A DNA stretch of 64,000 bases from Thermophilibacter provencensis (GTDB lineage Bacteria > Actinomycetota > Coriobacteriia > Coriobacteriales > Atopobiaceae), in assembly GCF_900128445.1 (NCBI RefSeq), contig NZ_LT671417.1, positions 124,001 through 188,000 of the forward strand, read 5' to 3'. Below are positions 16,041-25,383 of the stretch, one piece after another. The notes beneath the pieces are model-generated. The model searched no databases. It saw only the letters and a list, made by a program, of their open reading frames with translations, and had not been told where the DNA came from. Position 1 is the stretch's first letter, and each line of letters starts with the position of its first letter. The translations under genes were made by a program, and so were the position numbers.

Positions 16041-17027
16041 CTAGTCGTCGTAGCGATCGTCCAGGTCGTCGTCCCAGTCGTCGCGGTCGTCATGGTCGTC
16101 GTCCCAGTCGTCGCGATCGTCGTCCCAGTCGTCGCGATCGTCGTCCCAGTCGTCGCGATCATCGTCCCAGTCGTCGCGATCATCGTCCCAGTCGTCGCGA
16201 TCGTCGTCCCAGTCGTCGCGATCGTCGTCCCAGTCGTCGCGATCGTCGTCCCAATCGTCATCGCGGTCGTAGCGATCATCGTGCCAGTCGTCCCAGTCGT
16301 CGCGGTCGTCCCAGTCGTCGTTGCCGTCGATGTCGGCCTCGAGGACCTTGCCCGTACGGGCGTCGACCTCGTACTCGTACTCAACGCCGCCGGAGGTGAA
16401 CTCCATCTCGTAGACGCCGTCATCGAGCTCGTACTCGTGGTCGTTGAAGGAGGCCTCGGAAAGCCCCAGCTGAGAGAGCACGATGTCCTTCGCCGCGTCC
16501 AGGCCGATGTAGCCGCGGTCGTCCAGCTGCTCGGGGGCCACGGCGAGCGCGTCGGACTCAAGCCCGAAGCCTCCCACCGTGCTGCGGACGTCGTCCTCTA
16601 TTCCGCGCAGGAAGTCGTCTCCCGGATAGCCCGACCCCTGCTCGAGCTTGACCACCACGTTGCGGTCGTGCCCGTCGACGGTCTGGTTGAAGTGACCCGC
16701 CTCGTAGATCTCCCCCACAAGTTCGGAGACGACGGTGCGGCACTCCTTGCCCCGATAGTCCGAGTAGCCGCCCACGATGCCCCTGCCCTCGTCGTTCACG
16801 CCCTCGATCTCGGTGACGAGCCCGGCGTCGTCGTACTCGATCTCGATCTCGGGGTTGACGCTCAGGAGCAGGGTTCCCGCGGCCTGGGCGACCGGGGTCT
16901 CCCCCGCGTCGCCCGACGCCTGGCCGGAGGGGGTGGCGGGGGTCGTTCCGCATCCGGCGAGAACTGCCGCAAGGGCGGCGCCCATCGTGGCGGTGGCGAG
17001 GATGCGCTTCAGGCTCGTGGTCTTCAT
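16041..17027 (-). CDS. Lipoprotein with RsgI-like domain and Asp/Trp repeat tail
   Basis: A 328-residue exported lipoprotein. A signal peptide ends in lipobox LAGC (Cys near 26). Residues about 50-80 hold the RsgI middle-domain pattern (LLLSVNPEIEIEYDDAGLVTEIEGVNDEG). A PepSY-like segment follows (GLDAAKDIVLSQLG ... VEYEYEVDARTGKVLEADIDG). The last 90 or so residues are tandem DDWDDDR heptads. ATG 17027 with AGGAGG RBS was chosen over a frame extension to 17150. It follows the sigma/anti-sigma pair on the same strand, after a terminator-like hairpin. The acidic tail could bind Ca2+ or another cation, or act as a cell-wall spacer; that is inference. Confidence 0.75.
   Translation of the reverse strand: MKTTSLKRILATATMGAALAAVLAGCGTTPATPSGQASGDAGETPVAQAAGTLLLSVNPEIEIEYDDAGLVTEIEGVNDEGRGIVGGYSDYRGKECRTVVSELVGEIYEAGHFNQTVDGHDRNVVVKLEQGSGYPGDDFLRGIEDDVRSTVGGFGLESDALAVAPEQLDDRGYIGLDAAKDIVLSQLGLSEASFNDHEYELDDGVYEMEFTSGGVEYEYEVDARTGKVLEADIDGNDDWDDRDDWDDWHDDRYDRDDDWDDDRDDWDDDRDDWDDDRDDWDDDRDDWDDDRDDWDDDRDDWDDDRDDWDDDHDDRDDWDDDLDDRYDD
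16075..16260 (-). repeat. 21-bp tandem repeat encoding DDWDDDR heptads
   Basis: About eight nearly identical 21-bp units, plus degenerate flanking units, within the tail of the lipoprotein gene. Units differ mainly at one synonymous Asp codon (GAC/GAT), so the array is recent and likely length-variable between strains. Confidence 0.85.
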
Positions 17028-17100
17028 GGTGTCCTCCTTGGGTGTCGGGGAGCCTCTTCTTTGCCTTGCAGTGAGAGGTTGCGTGGGCACCTTCTCAAAA

Positions 17101-17137
17101 CCGGGGTCGCCAGAAAAATTTTTTTCGGCGACCCCGG
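17101..17137 (-). terminator. Hairpin between rsgI-like gene and downstream lipoprotein
   Basis: CCGGGGTCGCC pairs perfectly with GGCGACCCCGG (11 bp) and the loop itself contains AAAAA/TTTTT. On the minus strand it is followed by TTTTGAG. It would end or reduce transcription after the anti-sigma gene. Confidence 0.6.
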
Positions 17138-17159
17138 GCGAGAAGAACATCAGGCGGGA

Positions 17160-17965
<806 letters not shown>

Positions 17966-17969
<4 letters not shown>

Positions 17970-18706
17970 CGAACGTCACCTCCCGTCGGACCCACGATCT
18001 TGTGGAGGTGTCCGCGGATGATGTCGTATCCGTTGGTGTAGGCCACGAGCAGCGCCACGAGGTAGCGCCGGTGCCGCTCGAGCGTCTTGCGCTCGACGCC
18101 CGCCCCGCGCGCAAGCTCCGCGATGGGCAGCTTGCCCGTCTCGGCGACCCTGTCGAGCAGCTCCTGGCGGCCACGCGCGTACGCGAGGGCACCCCGGCAC
18201 GCCTCAAGGGTCCGCTGCTGGCGGGGGCTGTTCTCGGCCACGTCCGCGAGGCTCACCCCAAGGCGCTCGAGCTGGCGGGCAAACTCGGCGATCTCCGCCC
18301 GGCTGGCGCGGCGCGTCTCGCGCTCCCCGATCTCGTCGCGCTCCGACGCCAGCCGCTCCACGAGCGGGCGGTCGTCCTCGTCGTCCGCCCCGCCGCGCCG
18401 CTCGTCCAGCGAGGTCACCTCGGCATGGCGACGCTCCCGGCGCCGGAAGTCGATCAGCCGGTTCCTCACGCTCGTGGACGCGAGGGGCAGAAACGCGCCT
18501 CGCGCCTCGTCGTATGCAAGCACCGCCTCGTGAAATGCGAACATGGCGATCCCCAGCTCGTCGTCTCCCTCCCGTGCGGGCCGACCGGTGAAGCGGGCCG
18601 TCTCCGCCTTGATGAACGGAAGGTAGTCGCGCACCAGGCCGTCCGCTGCCCGCGAGTCGCCCTTCGCGGCCCGGACGCGGGCGGCCAGGTCCTTGTCCCG
18701 TCTCAT
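17966..18706 (-). CDS. sigI: SigI-family RNA polymerase sigma factor
   Basis: A 246-residue sigma-70-family protein of the SigI type: region 2 (FHEAVLAYDEARGAFLPLASTSVRNRLIDFRRRE reading across residues about 70-105) and a C-terminal HTH (PIAELARGAGVERKTLERHRRYLVALLVAYTNGYDIIRGHL, the typical SigI C-terminus). ATG 18706 has a GAGGGGGG RBS; an upstream in-frame ATG at 18763 lacks one. It is the first gene of a sigma/anti-sigma pair. No confident SigI-type promoter was found upstream. Confidence 0.85.
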
Positions 18707-18887
18707 CGTCCCCCCTCGGCGATAGAGTGCGCACGGGGCATCCCGTTTTCGGGGTCGCGCCATGAATTCGTCTGAACTTTTTCAGGTTACCGGGGTTGTC
18801 CGCCTGCTATGTAAGCGCCGCGTAAGGGGTTGCGGACGGTCGCCCGGCGCCCCCCGCGATTGACGCGCGCGTCGCGCGGCGGACGCA

Positions 18888-18962
18888 TAGCGCGCACCCC
18901 ACGCAGTCCCCTCGCGCATCCGCCCGGGATGGCAAGAGGGACTTTGCGCGGGGTGCGCGCTA
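18888..18962. repeat. Long imperfect inverted repeat downstream of 7beta-HSDH gene
   Basis: TAGCGCGCACCCC and the following GCAGTCCC (18888-18910) pair with 18938-18962 (GGGACTTTGCGCGGGGTGCGCGCTA) over more than 20 bp, with a 27-nt spacer. It lies 28 bp beyond the stop of the dehydrogenase and may act as terminator. The remaining sequence from 18707 to 18987 shows no gene. Confidence 0.6.
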
Positions 18963-18989
18963 CGAACGACCCGATTTGTCGCGCGTCCG

Positions 18990-19781
18990 CTACTCCGAGT
19001 AGAACGACCCCATGTAGCGGATGTACTCGTCCTCGGTGTGGTTGGCCTTCCAGTCGTGGACGGAGGCCTTGTTGCGCTCGCCCGCGATCACGGAGAGCTC
19101 GTGGCCGAGCTTCTCGAAGGCCTCGTCGACGACCTCCTCGGGCGTCTGGGCGATCTTCATGACGGCCTCGCCCTGGGGACCGCCCGGCAGGTTGGAGAGC
19201 AGGCTCGGGGTGAGCGTAGTGCCCAGCGTGATGACCTCCACGTCAACGCCGGTCTTCTCGCACTCGCAGGCCACGGCCTCGGTCATCTTGAGGATGTAGG
19301 CCTTGCCGGCGCCGTACTGGCCGTTCCACGGGGAGCTGGAGATGCCGGTCATGGAGGAGACGTTAATGACCGCGCCGCGGTCCTGGGCGGCGAAGATCTG
19401 CATGTAGTGATAGAAGCACTTCATGAACGTGACCACGTTGACGTTGATCATGGCCTGGTGCTTCTCCCAGGGGGTGTCCTGGATCTTGCCGAAGGAGTGC
19501 AGGCAGGCCACGTAGCTCATGAAGCCCATGTCGAGGCCCTCGGTCGCGGCGAAGACGGTCTCGGCGGCCCCCTCCTCGGAGAAGTCGGCGCGCACCACCT
19601 TGGTCGCGACGCCGTAGTCGGACTCGATCTGCGCGGCGAGCTCGCGGAGCTTCTCCTCGCGGCGGCCCACCATGACGACGCTCATGCCGCCGGCGGCGAC
19701 CTTCTCGCAGAACGCCTTGCCCACGCCCTCGGTAGCACCGAGGATGACCGCCCACTCGCCGTACTTCTCGCGCAAGTTCAT
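18990..19781 (-). CDS. 7beta-hydroxysteroid dehydrogenase (SDR family, NADPH-dependent)
   Basis: A 263-residue short-chain dehydrogenase that I recognise as near-identical in long stretches to the Collinsella aerofaciens 7beta-HSDH (start MNLREKYGEW, GATEGVGKAFCEK, MGSFYSE end; same length). Motifs: Gly-rich cofactor loop at 15-21, R40/R41 after beta-2 favouring NADP, and the catalytic Ser143-Tyr156-Lys160. The enzyme oxidises or reduces the 7beta-hydroxyl of bile acids, the second half of chenodeoxycholate to ursodeoxycholate epimerisation. ATG 19781 with AAAGGA RBS; an upstream in-frame extension is not needed. Monocistronic; no 7alpha-HSDH is in the window. A different natural substrate remains possible. 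Confidence 0.85.
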   Translation of the reverse strand: MNLREKYGEWAVILGATEGVGKAFCEKVAAGGMSVVMVGRREEKLRELAAQIESDYGVATKVVRADFSEEGAAETVFAATEGLDMGFMSYVACLHSFGKIQDTPWEKHQAMINVNVVTFMKCFYHYMQIFAAQDRGAVINVSSMTGISSSPWNGQYGAGKAYILKMTEAVACECEKTGVDVEVITLGTTLTPSLLSNLPGGPQGEAVMKIAQTPEEVVDEAFEKLGHELSVIAGERNKASVHDWKANHTEDEYIRYMGSFYSE

Positions 19782-19967
19782 GATCGTCCTTTCGTCGGGT
19801 TCGCTGGATGCGCCGCCATGATGGGGCATCGCCGGGCGGGCGCGGCCCCCCAATCCGCGGGCGGTAGCAAATGAGGCCGCGGTCAGACGCCGTAGGCGCG
19901 TGCGCGCGAAGCGCTATAGTGTCACACAGGTGCCACTCGGGCGGCACTCGTCCGGCGTCGCGCGATT

Positions 19968-20040
19968 AACGCGCACTCGTGCACGGGTTCTTAAATGCCA
20001 ACTGGGAAAACGCGAGAAGAACCGTGCACGAGTGCGCGTT
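19968..20040. repeat. 24-bp inverted repeat upstream of recQ
   Basis: Left arm 19968-19992 and right arm 20017-20040 are complementary over 24 bp with one bulged G, spacer 24 nt. It lies in the 345-bp gap between divergent 7beta-HSDH and recQ genes, 87 bp before recQ. The rest of the gap contains no recognisable gene; TATAGT at 19915-19920 is a possible -10. Confidence 0.7.
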
Positions 20041-20126
20041 ATTTCTCGTCCCGGGAGTCGACCGCCCGGCACGTCTGTCCGGCACGAGGCGTACCATGGC
20101 GCTAGACACGCGTCGTGAGGAGACCC

Positions 20127-22016
20127 ATGGCCACACCGCCCACCGTCCTGGACATTCTGCGAGAGACCTTCGGCTACCAGAGCTTCCGCCCGCACCAGGC
20201 GGAGATCGTCGACGCCGCGCTCTCCGGGCGCGATGTGCTGGCGGTCATGCCCACCTCGGCCGGCAAGTCCATCTGCTACCAGGTGCCGGCGCTCGTCCTC
20301 GCCGCGCGGTCGGGAGGGCTCACCCTCGTGGTTTCGCCGCTCATTTCGCTCATGGCGGACCAGGTGGGGGCGCTGCGTCAGGCGGGCGTTGCCGCGTCCT
20401 ACCTCAACTCCACCCTCTCCGCCGCCGCGCGCGCGAGCGTGCTCCACGGCATCGCCTCCGGCGCGCTCACGCTCGTCTACGTGGCGCCGGAACGCCTCGA
20501 CGATCCGGCCTTCGCGGAGACGGTCGCCGCACGCGGCGTGGCGCTCGTCGCCGTGGACGAGGCGCACTGCATCTCGCAGTGGGGGAACGACTTTCGCCCC
20601 AGCTACCAGCGGATCATTGAGTTTCTTGGGGCGCTTCCCGCACGTCCGCCCGTGATGGCGCTCACGGCAACCGCCACGCGCGCCGTGCGCAAGGACATCG
20701 TGGGCGCGCTGGGCCTTGTGGACCCCTTCGTGGTCATAGCGAGCTTCGATCGGCCCAACCTCTCCTTCGCCGTCTCCCGCCCCCGCGGTCGCGCCGAGAA
20801 GGACCGCATGCTCGTCGCCTTCTGTCGACAGCGCGTCGAGCGCTCCGGCATCGTCTACTGCTCGAGCCGGCGCGCCGTCGAGGAGGTCTGCGATGAGCTG
20901 TGCGAGGAGGGGCTTCTCGCCACTCGCTACCATGCCGGGCTCACGCCCGAGGAGCGCGACCGCAACCAGGACGACTTCCTCTATGACCGCGCCCGCGTGA
21001 TGGTGGCGACCAACGCCTTTGGCATGGGCATCGACAAGTCCAACGTGAGCTACGTGGTCCACTACAACCTGCCCCTCAGCCTGGAGAACTACTACCAGGA
21101 GGCGGGGCGCGCCGGGCGAGACGGGACCAAGGCGGAATGCCTCCTGCTCTACTCCCCCGGCGACGTGCATACGGCCGAGTTCCTGCTCTCTCGGGGAGAG
21201 CCGCGCGAGGGGCTCACCCCGGAGCAGGTCGAGGCGCTCGCGGAGCGCGACGCCGAGCGCCTGCGCCAGATGGTCTTCTACGCCACCACCACCGAGTGCC
21301 TGCGCGCCCACATCCTGCGCTACTTCGGCGAGGAGGCGCCGGCCTTCTGCGGCAATTGCGGAAACTGCCTCACGGACTTCGAGGAGGTGGACGCCACCAC
21401 CGACGCCCTCAAGGTGGTGAGCTGCGTTGCGCGCGTCGCGCAGCGCGGGCGCAGCGCGGGCGCGTCGATGATCGCGGACGTCCTGCGCGGGTCGCGCGGC
21501 GAGAAGGTCCTGCGGCGCGGGTTCGACACGCTCTCCACGTACGGCATCATGGCCGACGTCCCCGCCGGCCGCGTGCGCGAGCTGATTGACGAGCTGGTCT
21601 TCCGCGGCGTGCTCGCGCGGACGGGAGGGGACTACCCCACGATCGCGCTCACGGGCGCCTCCGGCGCGTTCCTGCGTCGGGAGGCGCCTTGGGACGGGCC
21701 CTTCGTCCTCAAGGTGGCGCGAGGAGCTCCCAGGGCGGCGCGCGTGCCGGCGGCGCCCGAGAAGACCCGGGCAGCCACAGACGTCTCCGAGCTGGATGAG
21801 ATCGGCCAGATCCTCTATGCCGAGCTCACGGAGCTGCGCGGCGAGCTCGCGCGCGAGCAGGGCGTGCCGTCCTACTTCATCTTCTCCAACGCGACGCTGG
21901 TGGACATGTGCGCCAAGCGGCCGCGCACGCGCGAGGAGTTCCTCGGCGTCTCTGGCGTAGGCGCCAAGAAGGCCGAGCGCTACGGCGATCTTTTCCTCGC
22001 ACGCATCAACAGCTGA
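20127..22016 (+). CDS. recQ: RecQ ATP-dependent DNA helicase
   Basis: A 629-residue 3'-5' DNA helicase for recombination and fork repair. Helicase motifs: MPTSAGKSICYQ (I), VDEAHCISQWG (II, DEAH), TATATRAV (III), then VATNAFGMGIDKSNV and YYQEAGRAGRDG. The RecQ zinc site follows (CLRAHILRYF ... FCGNCGNC), then a winged-helix RQC segment and an HRDC domain at the end (SNATLVDMCAKRPRTREEFLGVSGVG). ATG 20127 with GAGGAGA RBS. Single gene, no close partner. Confidence 0.93.
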   Translation: MATPPTVLDILRETFGYQSFRPHQAEIVDAALSGRDVLAVMPTSAGKSICYQVPALVLAARSGGLTLVVSPLISLMADQVGALRQAGVAASYLNSTLSAAARASVLHGIASGALTLVYVAPERLDDPAFAETVAARGVALVAVDEAHCISQWGNDFRPSYQRIIEFLGALPARPPVMALTATATRAVRKDIVGALGLVDPFVVIASFDRPNLSFAVSRPRGRAEKDRMLVAFCRQRVERSGIVYCSSRRAVEEVCDELCEEGLLATRYHAGLTPEERDRNQDDFLYDRARVMVATNAFGMGIDKSNVSYVVHYNLPLSLENYYQEAGRAGRDGTKAECLLLYSPGDVHTAEFLLSRGEPREGLTPEQVEALAERDAERLRQMVFYATTTECLRAHILRYFGEEAPAFCGNCGNCLTDFEEVDATTDALKVVSCVARVAQRGRSAGASMIADVLRGSRGEKVLRRGFDTLSTYGIMADVPAGRVRELIDELVFRGVLARTGGDYPTIALTGASGAFLRREAPWDGPFVLKVARGAPRAARVPAAPEKTRAATDVSELDEIGQILYAELTELRGELAREQGVPSYFIFSNATLVDMCAKRPRTREEFLGVSGVGAKKAERYGDLFLARINS

Positions 22017-22020
22017 ACGC

Positions 22021-22095
22021 GGGCCGTGCGAAGGGGACAGTCACTTTTGCACGCGTTTCCAGTGTGCAAAAGTGACTGTCCCCTTCGCACGGCCC
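22021..22095. repeat. REP-like palindrome, copy c: two cores as a 32-bp perfect inverted repeat
   Basis: Arms 22021-22052 and 22064-22095 are perfectly complementary with an 11-nt loop. Each arm is itself a REP unit (GTGCGAAGGGGACAGTCACTTTTGCAC), so two units face each other, like a bacterial interspersed mosaic element. It lies between convergent recQ and thpR. Confidence 0.85.
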
Positions 22096-22125
22096 CCTTC
22101 GCACGCCCCTCGCACGTCCTCCCGC

Positions 22126-22650
22126 TCAGAGCCCCACCGTGTAGAGCGGCTTGTAGCGGGCGCCGGACGGCCCGAGGATGCTTCGGAAGAGCGTGACGTC
22201 GCGGGCCTCGTCGGGCAGCGGAAACGCCAGGTCGCCGAGGTTGCCCCGGGGCATGCGGGCGCGCCGCGCAAGCGTGACGTGCGGTAGGAAGTCCTTCTCG
22301 TCATATGCGAGCCCGCGGGCGGCAAGCTCTGCCCGCACACGCCCGGCGAGGCCTTCGAGCTCGTCGTTCTTCTCGACGCCCAGCCAGAGCGTGGCATCAC
22401 GCCCCCGCCCAAACGTCCCGAGCCCGGCCGCGACGAGCGGGATCGGCCCTGCGCCCGCGCAGGCCGCGTCGATCGCCAGCATGGCAAGCCGCGCGTCAGC
22501 CTCTCCCCCCTCTCCGAGAAACGCCAGCGTGAGATGGCGGTTCTCGGCCGGAACGAACCGGCCCGCGCACGTGGCCTCGAGGCGCCTCGCGAGCTCCTCC
22601 GTCTCGTCCGCAAACGGCCCCGGCAGCTCAAGCGCAATGAACATCCTCAT
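22126..22650 (-). CDS. thpR: RNA 2',3'-cyclic phosphodiesterase (LigT/ThpR, 2H family)
   Basis: A 174-residue 2H phosphoesterase. Both signature motifs HxTx are present: RHLTLAFLG near residue 40 and PHVTLARR near 123. It hydrolyses RNA 2',3'-cyclic phosphate ends; the physiological role is uncertain. ATG 22650 with GGAGG RBS. Length is typical. Confidence 0.88.
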   Translation of the reverse strand: MRMFIALELPGPFADETEELARRLEATCAGRFVPAENRHLTLAFLGEGGEADARLAMLAIDAACAGAGPIPLVAAGLGTFGRGRDATLWLGVEKNDELEGLAGRVRAELAARGLAYDEKDFLPHVTLARRARMPRGNLGDLAFPLPDEARDVTLFRSILGPSGARYKPLYTVGL

Positions 22651-22793
22651 GTCAGCCTCCTCACCAAGGGCCGGACCGGCATTCCGAGGGTATCATGTCG
22701 GGCGTGCCTCTCCTCGCTACCCAAAATGTCACCGATTTACTATCATTAACGGCCACAAGACGGCGGGTGCCACAGCGACAGACGGGAGACCCC

Positions 22794-25325
22794 GTGGACA
22801 TAGTGAAGAGGGACGGACGCGTGGAGCGCTATGACGGCGAGAAGATCGTCTCGGCCGTGACCAGGGCCTTTGCGGACGGGGGTACCATCGCCGCGCGCGA
22901 GGAGCTTGCGGCGATCCTCGCTGACGTGGAGGCTCGCCTCGAGGACGGAGCGCGCGTCGAGGAGATCCAGGACCTCGTGGAGCAGGCCCTCATGCGCCGC
23001 GGCCACTTCGACGTGGCAAAGCGCTACATCCTCTACCGCCACCGACGCTCCGAGCTGCGCGCCGCGCGCGACGAGGTGGTGCGCGAGGTCGCGGGGGACG
23101 ATGCCGCGCTCGCCTCCGAGCTCTCGGCCGTCCTCTCCCGCGCTCGGCGAGACTATCCCGACGAGGCCTACTCGCTCTCCGCCCTTCTCGCCCGCCTGCG
23201 CGGCTTCCTCAAGGGCGGCATGCGCCCCGACGAGCGGCTCTCCGCGCTCGTCCGGGCCGCCGTCGAGCTCACGAGCCAGGAGGCGCCCCGCTGGGAGATG
23301 ATCGCCGGGCGGCTGCTCTCGCTCTCCGCCCGCCGCTCCATCGCGGACGCCTGCGCGCGCCGCGGGATCTCCGGCTTTGCCGACAAGGTCCGCCACCTCA
23401 CGGACGAGGGCCTCTACGGCGCCTACGTCCTCGAGCGCTACGCCCCCGAGGAGCTTGAGCGCGCGGCCGCGCTCATCCGCCCGGAGCGCGACGACCTGCT
23501 CACCTACGCCGGGCTCGACCTCCTGCTCAAGCGCTACGTCATCCGCTCCCACGACCACGTGGCGCTGGAGAGCCCCCAGGAGATGTTCCTCGGCATCGCC
23601 CTGCACCTCGCCATGGGGGAGCCCGAAGACGTCCGAATGACCTGGGTCGGCCGCTTCTACGACGCGCTCTCCACCCTGCGCCTCACCATGGCCACGCCCA
23701 CGATGGGCAACGCCCGCAAGCCCCAGCATCAGCTCTCCAGCTGCTTCATCGACACCGTCCCCGACAGCCTCACGGGCATCTACCGCAGCATCGACAACTT
23801 CGCCCAGGTCTCCAAGTACGGCGGCGGCATGGGCATGTACCTCGGCAAGGTCCGCGCGCAGGGCGGCTCCATCCGCGGCTTTGCCGGCGTCGCGGGCGGC
23901 ACCACCCGCTGGATCCGCGTGATCAACGACACCGCCGTGGCCGTCGACCAGCTCGGCATGCGCCAGGGAGCCGTGGCCGTCTACCTGGACGCCTGGCACC
24001 GCGACCTCCCGGAGTTCCTGCAGCTGCGCACCAACAACGGCGACGAGCGCATGAAGGCGCACGACGTCTTCCCAGCCGTCTGCTGGCCCGACCTCTTCTG
24101 GAGGATGGCCGAGGAGGACCTGGATCAGGACTGGTATCTCATGTGCCCGCACGACATCCTCGTCGCGAAGGGCTATGCGCTCGAGGACAGCTTTGGCGAG
24201 GAGTGGGAGCGCCGCTACTGGGACTGCGTTGCCGACCCGCGCATCAAGAAGCGCGTCATCTCCGTCAAGGACCTCGTGCGCCTGGTGCTGAGGAGCGCCG
24301 TCGAGACGGGCACGCCCTTCGCCTTCATGCGCGACGCCGTGAACCGGGCCAATCCCAACCCGCACGCCGGCGTCATCTACTGCTCCAACCTCTGCACGGA
24401 GATCGCGCAGAACACCTCGGCGATCGAGGAGGTGAGCCGCGAGGTCGTGAGCGAGGACGGCGACACCGTGGTGGTCACCACCACGCGCCCCGGGGACTTC
24501 GTGGTCTGCAACCTCGCGAGCCTCACCCTGGGCCGCATCCCCGTGGAAGACGACGACGCTCTCGCCGAGGTGGTGGAGACCGCCGTGCGTGCGCTCGACA
24601 ACGTGATCGGCCTCAACTTCTACGCCCTTCCCTACGCCCGGCTCACCAACCGGCGCTACCGCTCGGTGGGGCTCGGCGTCTCCGGCTACCACCACCTGCT
24701 TGCCCGCCGCGGCATCTCCTGGGAGAGCGACGAGCACCTCGCCTTCGCGGACGAGCTCTTCGAGCGCGTCGCCTACCATGCCATCAACGCCTCTGAGCGC
24801 CTCGCCGAGGAGCGCGGCGCCTACCCGCTCTTCCCCGGCAGCGACTGGGCGACGGGCGCCTTCTTCGAGAAGCGCGGCTACGTGTCGGGCCGCTGGCGCG
24901 AGCTCGCGGCGCGCGTGGCGGAGCACGGCATGCGCAACGCGTACCTGCTCGCCGTTGCCCCCACGAGCTCGACCTCCATCATCTCCGGCACCACCGCGGG
25001 CGTGGACCCCGTCATGCGACGCTTCTTCCTCGAGGAGAAGAAGGGGTCCATGCTGCCGCGCGTGGCGCCCGACCTCTCGCCCGAGACCTACTGGTACTAC
25101 AAGCCCGCCCATCTCGTCGACCAGCGCTGGAGCGTGCGCGCCGCCGGCGTGCGCCAGCGGCATATCGACCAGGCGCAGTCGGTGAACCTCTACATAACCA
25201 ACGACCACACCATGCGGCAGGTGCTCGAGCTCTACCTCGAGGCGTGGCGCTCCGGCGTCAAGACGATCTACTACGTGCGGAGCAAGTCGCTCGAGGTCGA
25301 GGAGTGCGAGAGCTGCAGCAGCTAG
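22794..25325 (+). CDS. nrdA: Ribonucleotide reductase class Ia alpha subunit
   Basis: An 843-residue catalytic subunit reducing NDPs to dNDPs. An N-terminal ATP-cone (VKRDGRVERYDGEKIVSAV) is the allosteric activity site. Catalytic residues are visible: SSCFIDTV (active-site Cys), NLCTEIAQNT (Asn-Cys-Glu triad), VVCNLASL (second redox Cys), and the radical-transfer Tyr pair in KTIYYVRSK. The C-terminus ends ECESCSS, the reducible Cys pair. Start is GTG 22794 with GGGAG RBS at 22784-22788; an in-frame extension to 22695 lacks one. The beta subunit follows 58 bp downstream. No NrdR box was recognised. Confidence 0.93.
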   Translation: MDIVKRDGRVERYDGEKIVSAVTRAFADGGTIAAREELAAILADVEARLEDGARVEEIQDLVEQALMRRGHFDVAKRYILYRHRRSELRAARDEVVREVAGDDAALASELSAVLSRARRDYPDEAYSLSALLARLRGFLKGGMRPDERLSALVRAAVELTSQEAPRWEMIAGRLLSLSARRSIADACARRGISGFADKVRHLTDEGLYGAYVLERYAPEELERAAALIRPERDDLLTYAGLDLLLKRYVIRSHDHVALESPQEMFLGIALHLAMGEPEDVRMTWVGRFYDALSTLRLTMATPTMGNARKPQHQLSSCFIDTVPDSLTGIYRSIDNFAQVSKYGGGMGMYLGKVRAQGGSIRGFAGVAGGTTRWIRVINDTAVAVDQLGMRQGAVAVYLDAWHRDLPEFLQLRTNNGDERMKAHDVFPAVCWPDLFWRMAEEDLDQDWYLMCPHDILVAKGYALEDSFGEEWERRYWDCVADPRIKKRVISVKDLVRLVLRSAVETGTPFAFMRDAVNRANPNPHAGVIYCSNLCTEIAQNTSAIEEVSREVVSEDGDTVVVTTTRPGDFVVCNLASLTLGRIPVEDDDALAEVVETAVRALDNVIGLNFYALPYARLTNRRYRSVGLGVSGYHHLLARRGISWESDEHLAFADELFERVAYHAINASERLAEERGAYPLFPGSDWATGAFFEKRGYVSGRWRELAARVAEHGMRNAYLLAVAPTSSTSIISGTTAGVDPVMRRFFLEEKKGSMLPRVAPDLSPETYWYYKPAHLVDQRWSVRAAGVRQRHIDQAQSVNLYITNDHTMRQVLELYLEAWRSGVKTIYYVRSKSLEVEECESCSS

Positions 25326-25383
25326 GGGCCAGCTCCCCGCCACAGGCAGATCTACCAACCAGGCTTTAAAAGAGGAGGCCATC

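Noticed and set aside
18764-18797. AACCCC and CGAATT on the minus strand as a SigI-type promoter for sigI
   Set aside because: Spacer of 21 bp is too long for known SigI promoters and other parts are not conserved.
22690-22793. NrdR box or promoter before nrdA
   Set aside because: No sequence resembling the NrdR consensus was found; possible -10 elements have no paired -35.
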